Positions 32,632-41,023 of a stretch of 64,000 nt of DNA are shown piece after piece (the stretch's first letter is position 1; each line of letters starts with the position of its first letter). The notes below the pieces were generated by a model. It did no database searches, was not told the DNA's origin, and saw nothing but the letters and a program-made list of their open reading frames with translations. A program made the position numbers and the translations under genes. This DNA comes from Hydrogenophaga sp. (GTDB taxonomy: Bacteria; Pseudomonadota; Gammaproteobacteria; Burkholderiales; Burkholderiaceae_C): positions 62,001 through 126,000 of the forward strand of contig JACVCO010000005.1 of assembly GCA_016741995.1 (NCBI GenBank), given 5' to 3'.

Positions 32632-33362
32632 CAGCTGTTGCCGTCGGGCACGAACACATAGCCCACGCCCCACACCGTCTGCAGGTAACGGGGGGAGGAG
32701 GCATCTTCCTCGATCAGCTTGCGCAGGCGCGAGACCTGCACGTCCAGGCTGCGGTCGAAGGGCTCGAATTCGCGGCCGCGCGCCAGCTGGGCCAACTTCT
32801 CGCGCGACAGGGGTTGGCGCGGGTGGCGCACCAGGGCCTTGAGCATGGCGAACTCGCCGGTGGTCAACGGGAGATCCTGGCCATCCTTGCGCAGGGTGCG
32901 CAGGCTGAGGTCGAACTCATACGGGCCGAACTTCACCACCTCGGCGTCCTGCGAGGGGGCGCCAGGCACCTCGGCCGGCGGGCGGCGGCGCAGCACGGCA
33001 TGGATGCGGGCCAGCAGTTCCCGCGGGTTGAACGGCTTGCCCAGGTAGTCGTCGGCGCCCACCTCCAGGCCCACGATGCGGTCCACGTCTTCGCTCTTGG
33101 CCGTGAGCATGATGATCGGCGTGCGGTCGCCATTGGCGCGCAGGCGCCGGCAGATCGACAGACCGTCCTCGCCGGGCATCATCAGGTCGAGCACGATGAG
33201 ATCAACCGCTTCGCGTTGCAGCACACGGTTCAGGGCCTTGCCGTCTTCCGCCAGCATGACCTCGAAGCCTTCCTGCATCAGGTAGCGGCGCAGCAGGTCG
33301 CGGATGCGCACGTCATCGTCGACGACCAGGACCTTGTTCGGGCGGGTGTGGTTCTGTGGCAT
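32631..33362 (-). CDS. ompR: OmpR-family response regulator
   Basis: A 243-residue regulator. The receiver has the acidic pocket DDD (15-17), phosphoacceptor Asp59 in VLDLMMPG, and Lys in YLGKPFNP. The C-terminal winged helix carries RSLDVQVSRLRKLIEEDA and WGVGYVF. The start MPQNHTRP is preferred over an upstream ATG at 33410, which is not conserved. It probably controls porin-type genes, with EnvZ as partner. Confidence 0.94.
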   Translation of the reverse strand: MPQNHTRPNKVLVVDDDVRIRDLLRRYLMQEGFEVMLAEDGKALNRVLQREAVDLIVLDLMMPGEDGLSICRRLRANGDRTPIIMLTAKSEDVDRIVGLEVGADDYLGKPFNPRELLARIHAVLRRRPPAEVPGAPSQDAEVVKFGPYEFDLSLRTLRKDGQDLPLTTGEFAMLKALVRHPRQPLSREKLAQLARGREFEPFDRSLDVQVSRLRKLIEEDASSPRYLQTVWGVGYVFVPDGNS

Positions 33363-33532
33363 GGGAGCAACTTCCGTGAAATGTAACAAACCCGATTCTG
33401 GCAGCGGCAAGTGCTTGTCAACGCTGGATTTTTGGTTTTTTGACAGGTCGTTACAGATATTGCGCGCGCTCTCAGCGCCTTGACCTGGGGGTCACTCACA
33501 CAATGCGCGATCTGGCCATACTCGATCGCACC
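33363..33532. promoter_or_regulatory. Divergent promoter region of ompR and the exported-protein gene
   Basis: Contains two GTTACA-type words: TTGTTACATTTC (read on the minus strand, 33378-33389) just before ompR, and CGTTACAGAT at about 33449-33458. They resemble half-sites bound by OmpR in enterobacteria. TTGACA occurs on both strands, but no complete -35/-10 pair stands out. Confidence 0.35.
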
Positions 33533-33826
33533 ATGAAGTCCATCTGGATGGGAACCCTTGCCATGCTGACCGCGGGCGCTTCGCTCGCGAACCCGGAACG
33601 GGTTCGCGACTCGCGCGAACCCGCCCATGAGTCGGCTGCGGTGATGCCCATTTCGATCGACGGCGGCGAGCCGCGCGCGCCCATGCGCTTGCGCGATGCG
33701 TTGCGCCAGCCGTTTGACGACATGGACGACGGGGCCAAGCCTTTCCGGTTGTCGGTGGAGGAGCGCCAGCGCCTTCGCGAACAACTGCGGGGCCAGCCTC
33801 CCTTCGAGTCCAGCCGCAAACCCTGA
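33533..33826 (+). CDS. Small exported protein of unknown function
   Basis: A 97-residue protein from MKSIWMGTLAMLTAGASLA, which reads as a cleavable signal peptide (cleavage near ASLAN). The mature part is Arg-rich, with a LRDALRQPFDDMDDG and LSVEERQRLREQLRG segment. An ATG at 33503 in the same frame is a possible earlier start but would hide the signal. It ends seven bases before the SIMPL gene. No family is recognised. Confidence 0.6.
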   Translation: MKSIWMGTLAMLTAGASLANPERVRDSREPAHESAAVMPISIDGGEPRAPMRLRDALRQPFDDMDDGAKPFRLSVEERQRLREQLRGQPPFESSRKP

Positions 33827-33833
33827 TCTCTCC

Positions 33834-34571
33834 ATGACCCCTTCTTTCCCGACCCGCCGCGCGGCGGCCGTGTGGTGCCGTGCGTTCGCCGCTTCCGTTG
33901 CCCTGTGCGCCCTGGCCGCGCCGGCGATGGCCCAGCAGAACGAAATCCCCGCCAACATCGTCAACCTGTCCGCCAGTGGCCACCTGGAGGTGCCGCAGGA
34001 CTGGCTGACCGTGGTGCTGCACACGACCAAAGAAGGCGCGGACCCGGTTGCTGTGCAGAACCAGCTCAAGCAGGCGGTGGACACCGCGCTCGCGGCGGCC
34101 CAGGCGCAGGCCCGGCCGCAGCAGCTCGAGGTGCGCACCGGCAACCTGCGCCTGTTTCCCCGCTATGGCAGCAACGGCCGTATCAGTGGCTGGCAGGGGC
34201 AGGCCGAGCTCGTGATCGAAGGGCGCGACATCGCGCGCGTGAGCGCCGTGGCGGGCCGCATCGAATCCATGACCGTTTCCAGCATGGGCTTCTCGCTGTC
34301 GCGCGACGCCCGACTGGCGCTCGAATCACAGGTGCAGGCGCAAGCCATCGAACGGTTCCGCGCCCGTGCCACCGAGGTGGCCAAGGGCTTCGGCTTTTCC
34401 AGCTACACCCTGCGAGACGTGTCGGTGAGTTCCGCTGACCTGCCGGAGCGGCCCATGCCGCGCATGATGGCCATGGAGGCCAAGGCCGCAGCCAGCGACA
34501 TGCCCATTCCCACGGCTGCCGGCACGGCCACGGTGAGCATCACCGTGTCGGGCGCCGTTCAGTTGCGCTGA
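33834..34571 (+). CDS. SIMPL (DUF541) domain periplasmic protein
   Basis: A 245-residue protein with a signal peptide (hydrophobic VALCALAAPAMAQ, cleavage near 35). The mature part is a SIMPL/DUF541 domain (VNLSASGHLEVPQDWLTV start; GTATVSITVSGAVQL end). Related proteins such as YggE and BP26 form periplasmic oligomers and reduce oxidative stress; the role here is inferred. It follows the small exported gene with a seven-base gap, so both are likely one transcript. Confidence 0.85.
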   Translation: MTPSFPTRRAAAVWCRAFAASVALCALAAPAMAQQNEIPANIVNLSASGHLEVPQDWLTVVLHTTKEGADPVAVQNQLKQAVDTALAAAQAQARPQQLEVRTGNLRLFPRYGSNGRISGWQGQAELVIEGRDIARVSAVAGRIESMTVSSMGFSLSRDARLALESQVQAQAIERFRARATEVAKGFGFSSYTLRDVSVSSADLPERPMPRMMAMEAKAAASDMPIPTAAGTATVSITVSGAVQLR

Positions 34572-34581
34572 ACCGCCCGGC

Positions 34582-35352
34582 TTACTGGGCGGCCCAGGCG
34601 CCGTCCATGTTCCAGGCCACGCCGCGCACGTTGTTGCCGGCCGCCGAGCAGAAGAACACCGCCAGTTCACCCAGTTCTTCGGGCGTGGTGAACTGCATGG
34701 AAGGCTCTTTCTCGCCCAGCAGGCGCTTGGTGGCTTCCTCGTTCGACAGGCCCAGCGCGGCGGCTTTCGCGTCCACCTGCTTCTGTACCAACGGGGTGAG
34801 TACCCAGCCGGGGCAGATGGCGTTGCAGGTCACCCCCGTGGTGGCGGTTTCCAGTGCGGTGACCTTCGTGAGACCCACGATGCCGTGCTTGGCTGCCACG
34901 TACGCCGACTTTTCGGCCGAACCGACCAGGCCATGCACCGAGGCCACGTTGATGATGCGTCCCCAGTTGGCGGCACGCATCGCCGGCAGGGCGAGGCGGC
35001 TGGTGTGGAATGCGCTCGTGAGGTTGATCGCGATCACCGCATCCCAGCGGTCGACCGGGAAGTCCTCCACCCGGGCCACGTGCTGAATGCCCGCGTTGTT
35101 CACGAGGATGTCCACCCGCCCGAACGTTTGGGCGGCATGGGCCATCATGGCCTCGATCTCGGAGGGCTTGCTCATGTCCGCCCCGTGATAACCCACCTTC
35201 ACGCCCAGAGCGGCAACCTCGGCCTTGGGGCCCTCGGCATCACCAAAGCCATTGAGCACGATGTTGGCGCCCTGGCGCGCGAGGGCCTTGGCGATGCCAA
35301 GGCCGATGCCGCTGGTGGAGCCTGTGACGAGTGCGGTTTTTCCGGCAAGCAT
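34582..35352 (-). CDS. bdhA: D-3-hydroxybutyrate dehydrogenase
   Basis: A 256-residue short-chain dehydrogenase that interconverts 3-hydroxybutyrate and acetoacetate, part of PHB mobilisation. The NAD motif is TGSTSGIGLGIA (about 10-21), NNAG follows near 88, and the catalytic pair is in SAYVAAKHG. The extended LNGFGDAEG region and the IQHVARVEDFPVDRWD segment are typical of bdhA. The start MLAGKTAL follows GGAGAG. It fits with phaR at 38860. Confidence 0.92.
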   Translation of the reverse strand: MLAGKTALVTGSTSGIGLGIAKALARQGANIVLNGFGDAEGPKAEVAALGVKVGYHGADMSKPSEIEAMMAHAAQTFGRVDILVNNAGIQHVARVEDFPVDRWDAVIAINLTSAFHTSRLALPAMRAANWGRIINVASVHGLVGSAEKSAYVAAKHGIVGLTKVTALETATTGVTCNAICPGWVLTPLVQKQVDAKAAALGLSNEEATKRLLGEKEPSMQFTTPEELGELAVFFCSAAGNNVRGVAWNMDGAWAAQ

Positions 35353-35427
35353 GGGTCTCTCCAGTTCCATTACGATTGGTCGAACACGGTTGCGCCGATT
35401 ATGGTGGACCGCACGCCCCGAGACGCC

Positions 35428-36348
35428 ATGAATGAACCCGTCCTCCAGTACATCGCCGTGAATGGCGTGGCTGCGCGCGACGGGCGCCCCCGCCGCATGG
35501 CCTTCTGGGACTGGCCTTGCGCGGACCCATCCCGCCGCCACGTGGTGGTGTGTGTGCACGGGTTGTCGCGCCAGGGGCGCGACTTCGACACCCTGGCACG
35601 TGCCCTGCAACCCCGTTGCCGCGTGATCGCGGTCGACGTGACCGGCCGCGGACACAGCGACTGGTTGGCCGATCCCATGGCCTACCAGGTACCGACCTAC
35701 GTGGCCGATCTCGCGGTTCTGCTTCTGCATCTGCGTCAGCAAGATCCGCAGGTGCGCATCGACTGGGTGGGAACCAGCATGGGCGGGCTCATCGGCATGG
35801 GCATCGCCGCGCAGCCAGGCCTGGCACCGACGCGGCTGGTGCTCAACGATGTGGGCCCGGTGGTGCAGTGGGAGGCACTGCTGCGCATCGGTACCTATCT
35901 CGGGCAGGCCCCGGACTTCGACAGCGAACAGGCGGCCATCGACTACCTCGCGGCCATCTCCACCGGCTTCGGGCCGCACACGCCGTTGCAATGGCGCGCG
36001 CTGAACCAGCCGATGCTGCGCGTGCGCGATGGCCGCTACCGCCTGCATTACGACCCGTCGATTGCCGTGCCATTCAAGGCCATGACGTCCAACCTCGATC
36101 AGACCGACATGCAGCGACTTGCCCGCGAGGGGGAGGCTGCGCTCTGGGACCTTTACGACGCCATCGCCTGCCCGACCCTGTTGCTGCGGGGCGAGCATTC
36201 CGATCTGCTGAGCGTGGCCACGGCCCAGGCCATGGGGCAGCGCGGCCCCCGGCCCGCCTGCGTGACGTTCGCAGGCGTGGGCCATGCCCCCACGCTGGTG
36301 GCGCCCGATCAGGTGGCGGCGGTGCGTGATTTCCTCTGGTCGCCATGA
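35428..36348 (+). CDS. Alpha/beta-hydrolase
   Basis: A 306-residue hydrolase. The oxyanion-region motif VCVHGLSRQGRDF, the nucleophile elbow GTSMGG and the C-terminal GVGHAPTL histidine give a Ser-Asp-His triad; the acid is probably in LLRGEHSDLL. An upstream ATG at 35401 in frame is possible, and the ribosome binding site is unclear in both. It overlaps relA by ATGA. Substrate unknown. Confidence 0.85.
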   Translation: MNEPVLQYIAVNGVAARDGRPRRMAFWDWPCADPSRRHVVVCVHGLSRQGRDFDTLARALQPRCRVIAVDVTGRGHSDWLADPMAYQVPTYVADLAVLLLHLRQQDPQVRIDWVGTSMGGLIGMGIAAQPGLAPTRLVLNDVGPVVQWEALLRIGTYLGQAPDFDSEQAAIDYLAAISTGFGPHTPLQWRALNQPMLRVRDGRYRLHYDPSIAVPFKAMTSNLDQTDMQRLAREGEAALWDLYDAIACPTLLLRGEHSDLLSVATAQAMGQRGPRPACVTFAGVGHAPTLVAPDQVAAVRDFLWSP

Positions 36349-38636
36349 AGCGCGTCATCGTTCCCGGCGAGCTGGTGCCTTCGCCCACCTCAGCCATCGT
36401 TGCGGCCACGGCCGCCGGGTTACCGCACCAGGCCAATGCCCTGGCGCGTGCGCGCGCATTCGCCGAGCCATTGTTGGAGAGCGAGCAGCTCGACACCGGC
36501 GAGAACACGCTGGCCCATGCCGATGCCGTCGCGAAAATCCTGGCCGACATCGGCGGCTCGGAGGCCATGCAGGCGGTGACCTACCTGGTCTATGCCTGCC
36601 AGCACCTGAACCGCCCGCAGGAGGTGATTGCCAAGGCGTTCGGTGAGCACCACGCCGCCCTTGCTCTGGAGACGACCAAGCTGGTCCAGCTGCAGCGTCA
36701 GGCGCGCATCAAGGCGGCCGAAGCCCAGGCGAAGAAACGCGAGGAGCGCCAGGCCACGCAGGACGCGGGGCAGCCCGCACCGGGGCTGGCGAAGGCGCCG
36801 GTGTCGGAACTGGCTGCGAGCCAGACCGAGAACGTGCGCAAGATGCTGCTGGCGTTCTCGCGCGACCTGCGGGTGGTGATGCTGCGCCTCGCGTCGAGGC
36901 TGCAGACGCTGCGCTACTTTGCCGCCTGCAAGGGCGAGCCCGGCGACTCGCTCGCGAGCGAGTCGCTGCATGTGTTCGCGCCCCTGGCCAACCGGTTGGG
37001 CATCTGGCAGATCAAGTGGGAGATGGAGGATCTGGCCTTCCGCTTCCTCGAGCCGCAGACCTACAAGGACGTGGCACGCCTGCTCGACGAGAAGCGTGCC
37101 GAGCGCGAAGCCCATGTGGAGCAAGTGCGCGAGCGCCTGCAGGGGGAGCTGCGCGAGCAGGGCATCGAGGCGGTGGTGCAAGGCCGGCCCAAGCACATCT
37201 ACAGCATCGTCAAGAAGATGCGCGGCAAGTCGCTCGACTTCGAGCAGGTGTTCGATATCCGCGCCCTGCGCGTGGTGGTCCCCGAGGCGGCCGATTGCTA
37301 CTCGGTGTTGGCGCTGGCGCACGCCCGGTTCACGCCGGTGGCGGAGGAGTTCGACGACTACATCGCCAAACCCAAACCCAACGGCTATCAATCGCTGCAC
37401 ACCGTGGTGCGCGACGCGCAGGGCAGGGCATTCGAGATCCAGATCCGCACCCAGGCCATGCACGACCACGCCGAACACGGCGTGGCCGCGCATTGGGCTT
37501 ACAAGGAAGCGGGCGCCAAAGGTTACGCCGGTGTGTCGGCCAACACCGAGTACGACGCCAAGATCGCGGTGTTGCGCCAGCTGCTGGCCTGGGAGCGTGA
37601 TCTCAGCGGCATGGCGCAGGGCCTGTTCGACGATCGCATCTACGTGCTCACCCCCAATGCAGCCATCGTGGAACTGCCGCAAGGCGCCACGCCGGTGGAT
37701 TTCGCCTACACCGTGCACACCGATCTGGGGCATCGTTGCCGCGGCGCCAAGATCGATGGCGCCATGGTGACCCTGAACACGCCCCTTCAGAACGGCCAGA
37801 CGGTGGAGATCACGGCCGTCAAGGAAGGGGGGCCGTCGCGCGATTGGCTCAATGCCGATCTGGGCTATCTGGTCAGTCACCGGGCCAAGAGCAAGGTGCG
37901 CGCCTGGTTCAATGCACAGGCCCTGGCCGAAACCATCGCACGCGGGCGCGATGCGGTGGAAAGATTGCTTCAGCGCGAAGGCCGCACGGCCCTGAAGTTC
38001 GAGGATCTCGCGATCGAGATGGGCTTGAGCGGCGCCGACGAGATGTTCGAGCTCGTTGGCAAGGACGAGTTGTCGCTGCGTGCCATCGAAGCCCACCTGC
38101 GCCCGCCCGAGCCCGAAGCGCCCCCCGAGCCAACCAACTGGGTGCGCAAACCGCGCCGCGGGCATGACGGCCCCTCGGGGGATGTGCTGGTGGTGGGGGT
38201 CGGCTCGCTGATGACCCAGCTCGCCAAGTGCTGCAAACCGGCGCCGCCGGACGAAATTCGCGGCTTCGTCACGCGCGGCAAGGGTGTGAGCATTCATCGC
38301 GCCGATTGCAGCGACTTCGCCCACCTCGTGCGAAAAAGCCCCGATCGGGTGATCGAGGTGGAGTGGAGCGGCGAGGCCGGCGCATCGCGCGACGGCAAGT
38401 CGGCCATGTACCCGGTCGATGTCGCGATCGAGGCCGCCGATCGCCAGGGTCTGTTGCGCGACATCTCGGACGTGTTTGCGCGCGAGAAGATGAATGTGAT
38501 CGGTGTGCAGACGCAGTCGGTCAAGGGCGTGGCCTGGATGACGTTCACCATTGAAGTCAATGACGCGCGACAGGTGGCGCGCGCCATGGCTGTGGTGGGC
38601 GATGTGAGTGGCGTTCGCATGGTGCGCCGAAAGTAA
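36345..38636 (+). CDS. relA: GTP pyrophosphokinase RelA
   Basis: A 763-residue (p)ppGpp synthetase. The N-terminal HD region lacks the HDxxED hydrolase residues (TYLVYACQHLN sits where SpoT has them), so it is a RelA-type pseudo-hydrolase domain. The synthetase core contains EFDDYIAKPKPNGYQSLHTVV near 335. A TGS domain (about 430-485) and an ACT domain at the C-terminus follow, with the CCKPAPPDEIRGF zinc-finger-like region before ACT. It responds to uncharged tRNA on the ribosome. Its start overlaps the hydrolase stop. Confidence 0.94.
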   Translation: MKRVIVPGELVPSPTSAIVAATAAGLPHQANALARARAFAEPLLESEQLDTGENTLAHADAVAKILADIGGSEAMQAVTYLVYACQHLNRPQEVIAKAFGEHHAALALETTKLVQLQRQARIKAAEAQAKKREERQATQDAGQPAPGLAKAPVSELAASQTENVRKMLLAFSRDLRVVMLRLASRLQTLRYFAACKGEPGDSLASESLHVFAPLANRLGIWQIKWEMEDLAFRFLEPQTYKDVARLLDEKRAEREAHVEQVRERLQGELREQGIEAVVQGRPKHIYSIVKKMRGKSLDFEQVFDIRALRVVVPEAADCYSVLALAHARFTPVAEEFDDYIAKPKPNGYQSLHTVVRDAQGRAFEIQIRTQAMHDHAEHGVAAHWAYKEAGAKGYAGVSANTEYDAKIAVLRQLLAWERDLSGMAQGLFDDRIYVLTPNAAIVELPQGATPVDFAYTVHTDLGHRCRGAKIDGAMVTLNTPLQNGQTVEITAVKEGGPSRDWLNADLGYLVSHRAKSKVRAWFNAQALAETIARGRDAVERLLQREGRTALKFEDLAIEMGLSGADEMFELVGKDELSLRAIEAHLRPPEPEAPPEPTNWVRKPRRGHDGPSGDVLVVGVGSLMTQLAKCCKPAPPDEIRGFVTRGKGVSIHRADCSDFAHLVRKSPDRVIEVEWSGEAGASRDGKSAMYPVDVAIEAADRQGLLRDISDVFAREKMNVIGVQTQSVKGVAWMTFTIEVNDARQVARAMAVVGDVSGVRMVRRK

Positions 38637-38652
38637 GGCGCGGGAGTGCTGC

Positions 38653-38658
38653 TATACT
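38653..38658 (+). promoter_or_regulatory. -10 box of the tRNA-Val(GAC) promoter
   Basis: TATACT in GCTATACTGCG, 22 bases before the tRNA and just after the relA stop. It matches the box at 18049, and that on the opposite strand at 41007. No strong -35. Confidence 0.4.
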
Positions 38659-38679
38659 GCGCGGCTTCGAGTTGATCGA

Positions 38680-38756
38680 AGGCGCGTAGCTCAGCTGGTT
38701 AGAGCACCACCTTGACATGGTGGGGGTCGTTGGTTCGAGTCCAATCGCGCCTACCA
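38680..38756 (+). tRNA. tRNA-Val (anticodon GAC)
   Basis: A 77-base cloverleaf with CCA encoded. The acceptor AGGCGCG pairs with CGCGCCT; anticodon stem CCACC/GGTGG with loop TTGACAT; T-arm GTTGGTTCGAGTCCAAT. The anticodon GAC reads GUC/GUU. It is the second valine tRNA in the window. Confidence 0.96.
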
Positions 38757-38761
38757 AATGC

Positions 38762-38796
38762 AAATCCCCGCAAGCCATATGGCTGCGGGGATTTTT
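38762..38796 (+). terminator. Intrinsic terminator after tRNA-Val(GAC)
   Basis: AAATCCCCGCA and TGCGGGGATTT form an 11-base stem around AGCCATATGGC, itself self-complementary, followed by TTTTT. Confidence 0.85.
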
Positions 38797-38859
38797 CTTG
38801 TTGCGCCGCACAGGGAAAACCATGCCCGGTGGGGCGGCCGGCCTTCCTAGAATGCGGGA

Positions 38860-39402
38860 ATGGCGACCAAACCCAAGACCGAATCGGGCGGCGCGCGTGG
38901 CGTGCGCGTGATCAAGAAGTACCCCAACCGGCGTCTGTACGACACCGACACGTCCTCCTACATCACGCTGGCGGAGGTCAAGGCGCTGGTGATGGACAAC
39001 GAGTCCTTCGTGGTGCGAGACGCCAAGTCCAACGAGGACTTGACCCGAAGCATCCTGCTGCAGATCATTCTCGAGGAAGAAACGGCGGGTGCCCCGATCT
39101 TCACCGAGCAGGTACTGGCCAACATCATCCGTTTCTACGGGCACTCGATGCAGGGCTTCATGGGGGCCTACCTGGAGAAGAACATCCAGATCTTCATGGA
39201 CCTGCAGCACAAGATGACCGAGCAGACCGGTGGTGGACTCAACCCGGAGGCCTGGCAGCAGTTCATGAACATACAGTCGCCCATGATGCAGGGCATGATG
39301 GGCACCTATCTGGAGCAGTCGCGCAACGCCTTCACCCAGATGCAGGAGCAAATGCAGAAGAACAGCGAGCAGATGCTCGCCGCGCTCGGCCTCAAGCGCT
39401 GA
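38860..39402 (+). CDS. phaR: Polyhydroxyalkanoate synthesis regulator PhaR
   Basis: A 180-residue PHB-responsive repressor that controls phasin genes by binding PHB granules. The N-terminal DNA-binding domain has VIKKYPNRRLYDTDTSSYIT (about 17-36), and PHB_acc repeats follow (FTEQVLANIIRFYGHSMQG, YLEKNIQIF). The C-terminus is Met/Gln-rich, typical of the family. No phaC or phasin gene lies in this window; bdhA is the nearest PHB gene. Confidence 0.95.
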   Translation: MATKPKTESGGARGVRVIKKYPNRRLYDTDTSSYITLAEVKALVMDNESFVVRDAKSNEDLTRSILLQIILEEETAGAPIFTEQVLANIIRFYGHSMQGFMGAYLEKNIQIFMDLQHKMTEQTGGGLNPEAWQQFMNIQSPMMQGMMGTYLEQSRNAFTQMQEQMQKNSEQMLAALGLKR

Positions 39403-39443
39403 GACGCCGCCCCCGAGGCAGGGTCTGAGACAATCGGGCCCTC

Positions 39444-40838
39444 ATGCCCGACACCACTTCCCCCACGACCACCGCAGGTGCCGCCACACCCAAGGTGGGC
39501 TTTGTCAGCCTCGGTTGCCCCAAGGCGCTGACCGATTCCGAACTCATCCTCACTCAGCTCAGCGCCGAAGGCTATGCGACGTCCAAGTCCTATGCCGGAG
39601 CGGATCTGGTGATCGTGAACACCTGCGGCTTCATTGACGACGCCGTGAAGGAAAGCCTGGACGCGATCGGCGATGCCCTGGCCGAAAACGGCAAGGTCAT
39701 CGTTACCGGCTGCCTGGGTGCGCGCGAAGGTGAGGGCGGTGGCAACCTGGTGCGCCAGATGCACCCCAGCGTGCTGGCCGTCACCGGCCCGCACGCCACG
39801 CACGAAGTGATGGAGGCGGTGCATCAGCACCTGCCCAAACCGCACGATCCATTTGTGGATCTGGTGCCGCCGCAGGGCATCAAGCTCACGCCGCGCCACT
39901 ACGCGTACCTCAAGATCAGTGAAGGGTGCAACCACCGCTGCACCTTCTGCATCATCCCTTCCATGCGTGGCGATCTGGTGAGCCGGCCGATCGGCGATGT
40001 GCTCACCGAAGCGCGCAAACTGTTCGAAGCCGGGGTGAAGGAACTGCTCGTTGTGAGCCAGGACACATCGGCTTACGGGGTGGATGTGAAGTACCGCACC
40101 GGCTTCTGGGATGGCAAGCCCGTGAAGACTCGCCTGTTCGATCTGGTGCGAGCGCTGGGTGAGCTGGCACAGCCCTTCGGTGCCTGGGTCCGTTTGCACT
40201 ACGTCTATCCCTACCCACATGTGGACGACATCGTGCCGCTGATGGCCGACGGCCTTGTGCTGCCCTACCTGGACGTGCCCTTGCAGCACAGCCATCCCGA
40301 TGTGCTCAAGCGAATGAAGCGGCCCGCCAGTGGCGAGCGCAACCTTGAGCGCATCGCACGTTGGCGCGAACTCTGCCCGCAGATCGTGGTGCGCAGCACC
40401 TTCATCGCCGGCTTTCCCGGTGAGACAGAGGCCGAGTTCGAGCACCTGCTCGATTTCGTGCGCGAAGCGCGCATCGATCGCGCCGGATGCTTCGCGTATT
40501 CACCTGTTGAAGGCGCGGCCGCCAATGCGCTCGACGCCCCGGTGCCGGATGCCCTGCGCGAGGAGCGTCGGGCGCGCTTCATGGCCGTTGCAGAACAGGT
40601 GTCGGCCGAAAAACTGCGCTCGCTTGTCGGGGCCAACATGCAGGTGCTCGTCGACAGTGCTCCCGGTATGGGGCGCAAGGGCGGTGTGGGGCGCAGTTAC
40701 GCGGATGCACCGGAGATCGATGGCGTGGTGCGCTTGTTGCCACCGGAGAAGATCAGCAAGACGCTCAAGGTCGGTGAATTCACGCGCGCGCGCATTGTTG
40801 CCACCGATGGCCACGACCTCGTGGCTGTTCCCGTCTGA
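39444..40838 (+). CDS. rimO: Ribosomal protein S12 methylthiotransferase RimO
   Basis: A 464-residue radical-SAM enzyme that thiomethylates Asp88 of ribosomal protein S12. Domains are an N-terminal UPF0004 ([16 protein letters not shown], with cysteines for the auxiliary cluster), the radical SAM core with C162, C166 and C169 (CNHRCTFC), and a C-terminal TRAM domain. It sits 41 bases after phaR, possibly in the same transcript, and is followed by the bidirectional hairpin at 40866. Confidence 0.97.
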   Translation: MPDTTSPTTTAGAATPKVGFVSLGCPKALTDSELILTQLSAEGYATSKSYAGADLVIVNTCGFIDDAVKESLDAIGDALAENGKVIVTGCLGAREGEGGGNLVRQMHPSVLAVTGPHATHEVMEAVHQHLPKPHDPFVDLVPPQGIKLTPRHYAYLKISEGCNHRCTFCIIPSMRGDLVSRPIGDVLTEARKLFEAGVKELLVVSQDTSAYGVDVKYRTGFWDGKPVKTRLFDLVRALGELAQPFGAWVRLHYVYPYPHVDDIVPLMADGLVLPYLDVPLQHSHPDVLKRMKRPASGERNLERIARWRELCPQIVVRSTFIAGFPGETEAEFEHLLDFVREARIDRAGCFAYSPVEGAAANALDAPVPDALREERRARFMAVAEQVSAEKLRSLVGANMQVLVDSAPGMGRKGGVGRSYADAPEIDGVVRLLPPEKISKTLKVGEFTRARIVATDGHDLVAVPV

Positions 40839-40865
40839 CCTCGCGCAGTTCAGTGGGCAAAGAGA

Positions 40866-40898
40866 AAGGGCTTGCAGCCATTCAGCATGCAAGCCCTT
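40866..40898. terminator. Bidirectional hairpin between rimO and tRNA-Leu
   Basis: AAGGGCTTGCA at 40866-40876 and TGCAAGCCCTT at 40888-40898 form a perfect 11-base stem with an 11-base loop. On the minus strand it is followed by TCTCTTTG, on the plus strand by ATATG; the tail fits best as terminator of the tRNA. Confidence 0.7.
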
Positions 40899-40905
40899 AT
40901 ATGAT

Positions 40906-40990
<85 letters not shown>

Positions 40991-41006
40991 ATCTCAGGAA
41001 ACCGGC

Positions 41007-41012
41007 AGTATA
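41007..41012 (-). promoter_or_regulatory. -10 box of the tRNA-Leu promoter
   Basis: AGTATA read on the minus strand is TATACT, 17 bases before the tRNA. Its -35 region would fall on the first codons of rnr on the opposite strand. Confidence 0.4.
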
Positions 41013-41023
41013 GCAGAGAAAAA

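Noticed and set aside
36345-38636. Bifunctional SpoT
   Set aside because: The HD-domain metal residues are missing and the synthetase core reads EFDDYIAKPK, as in RelA.
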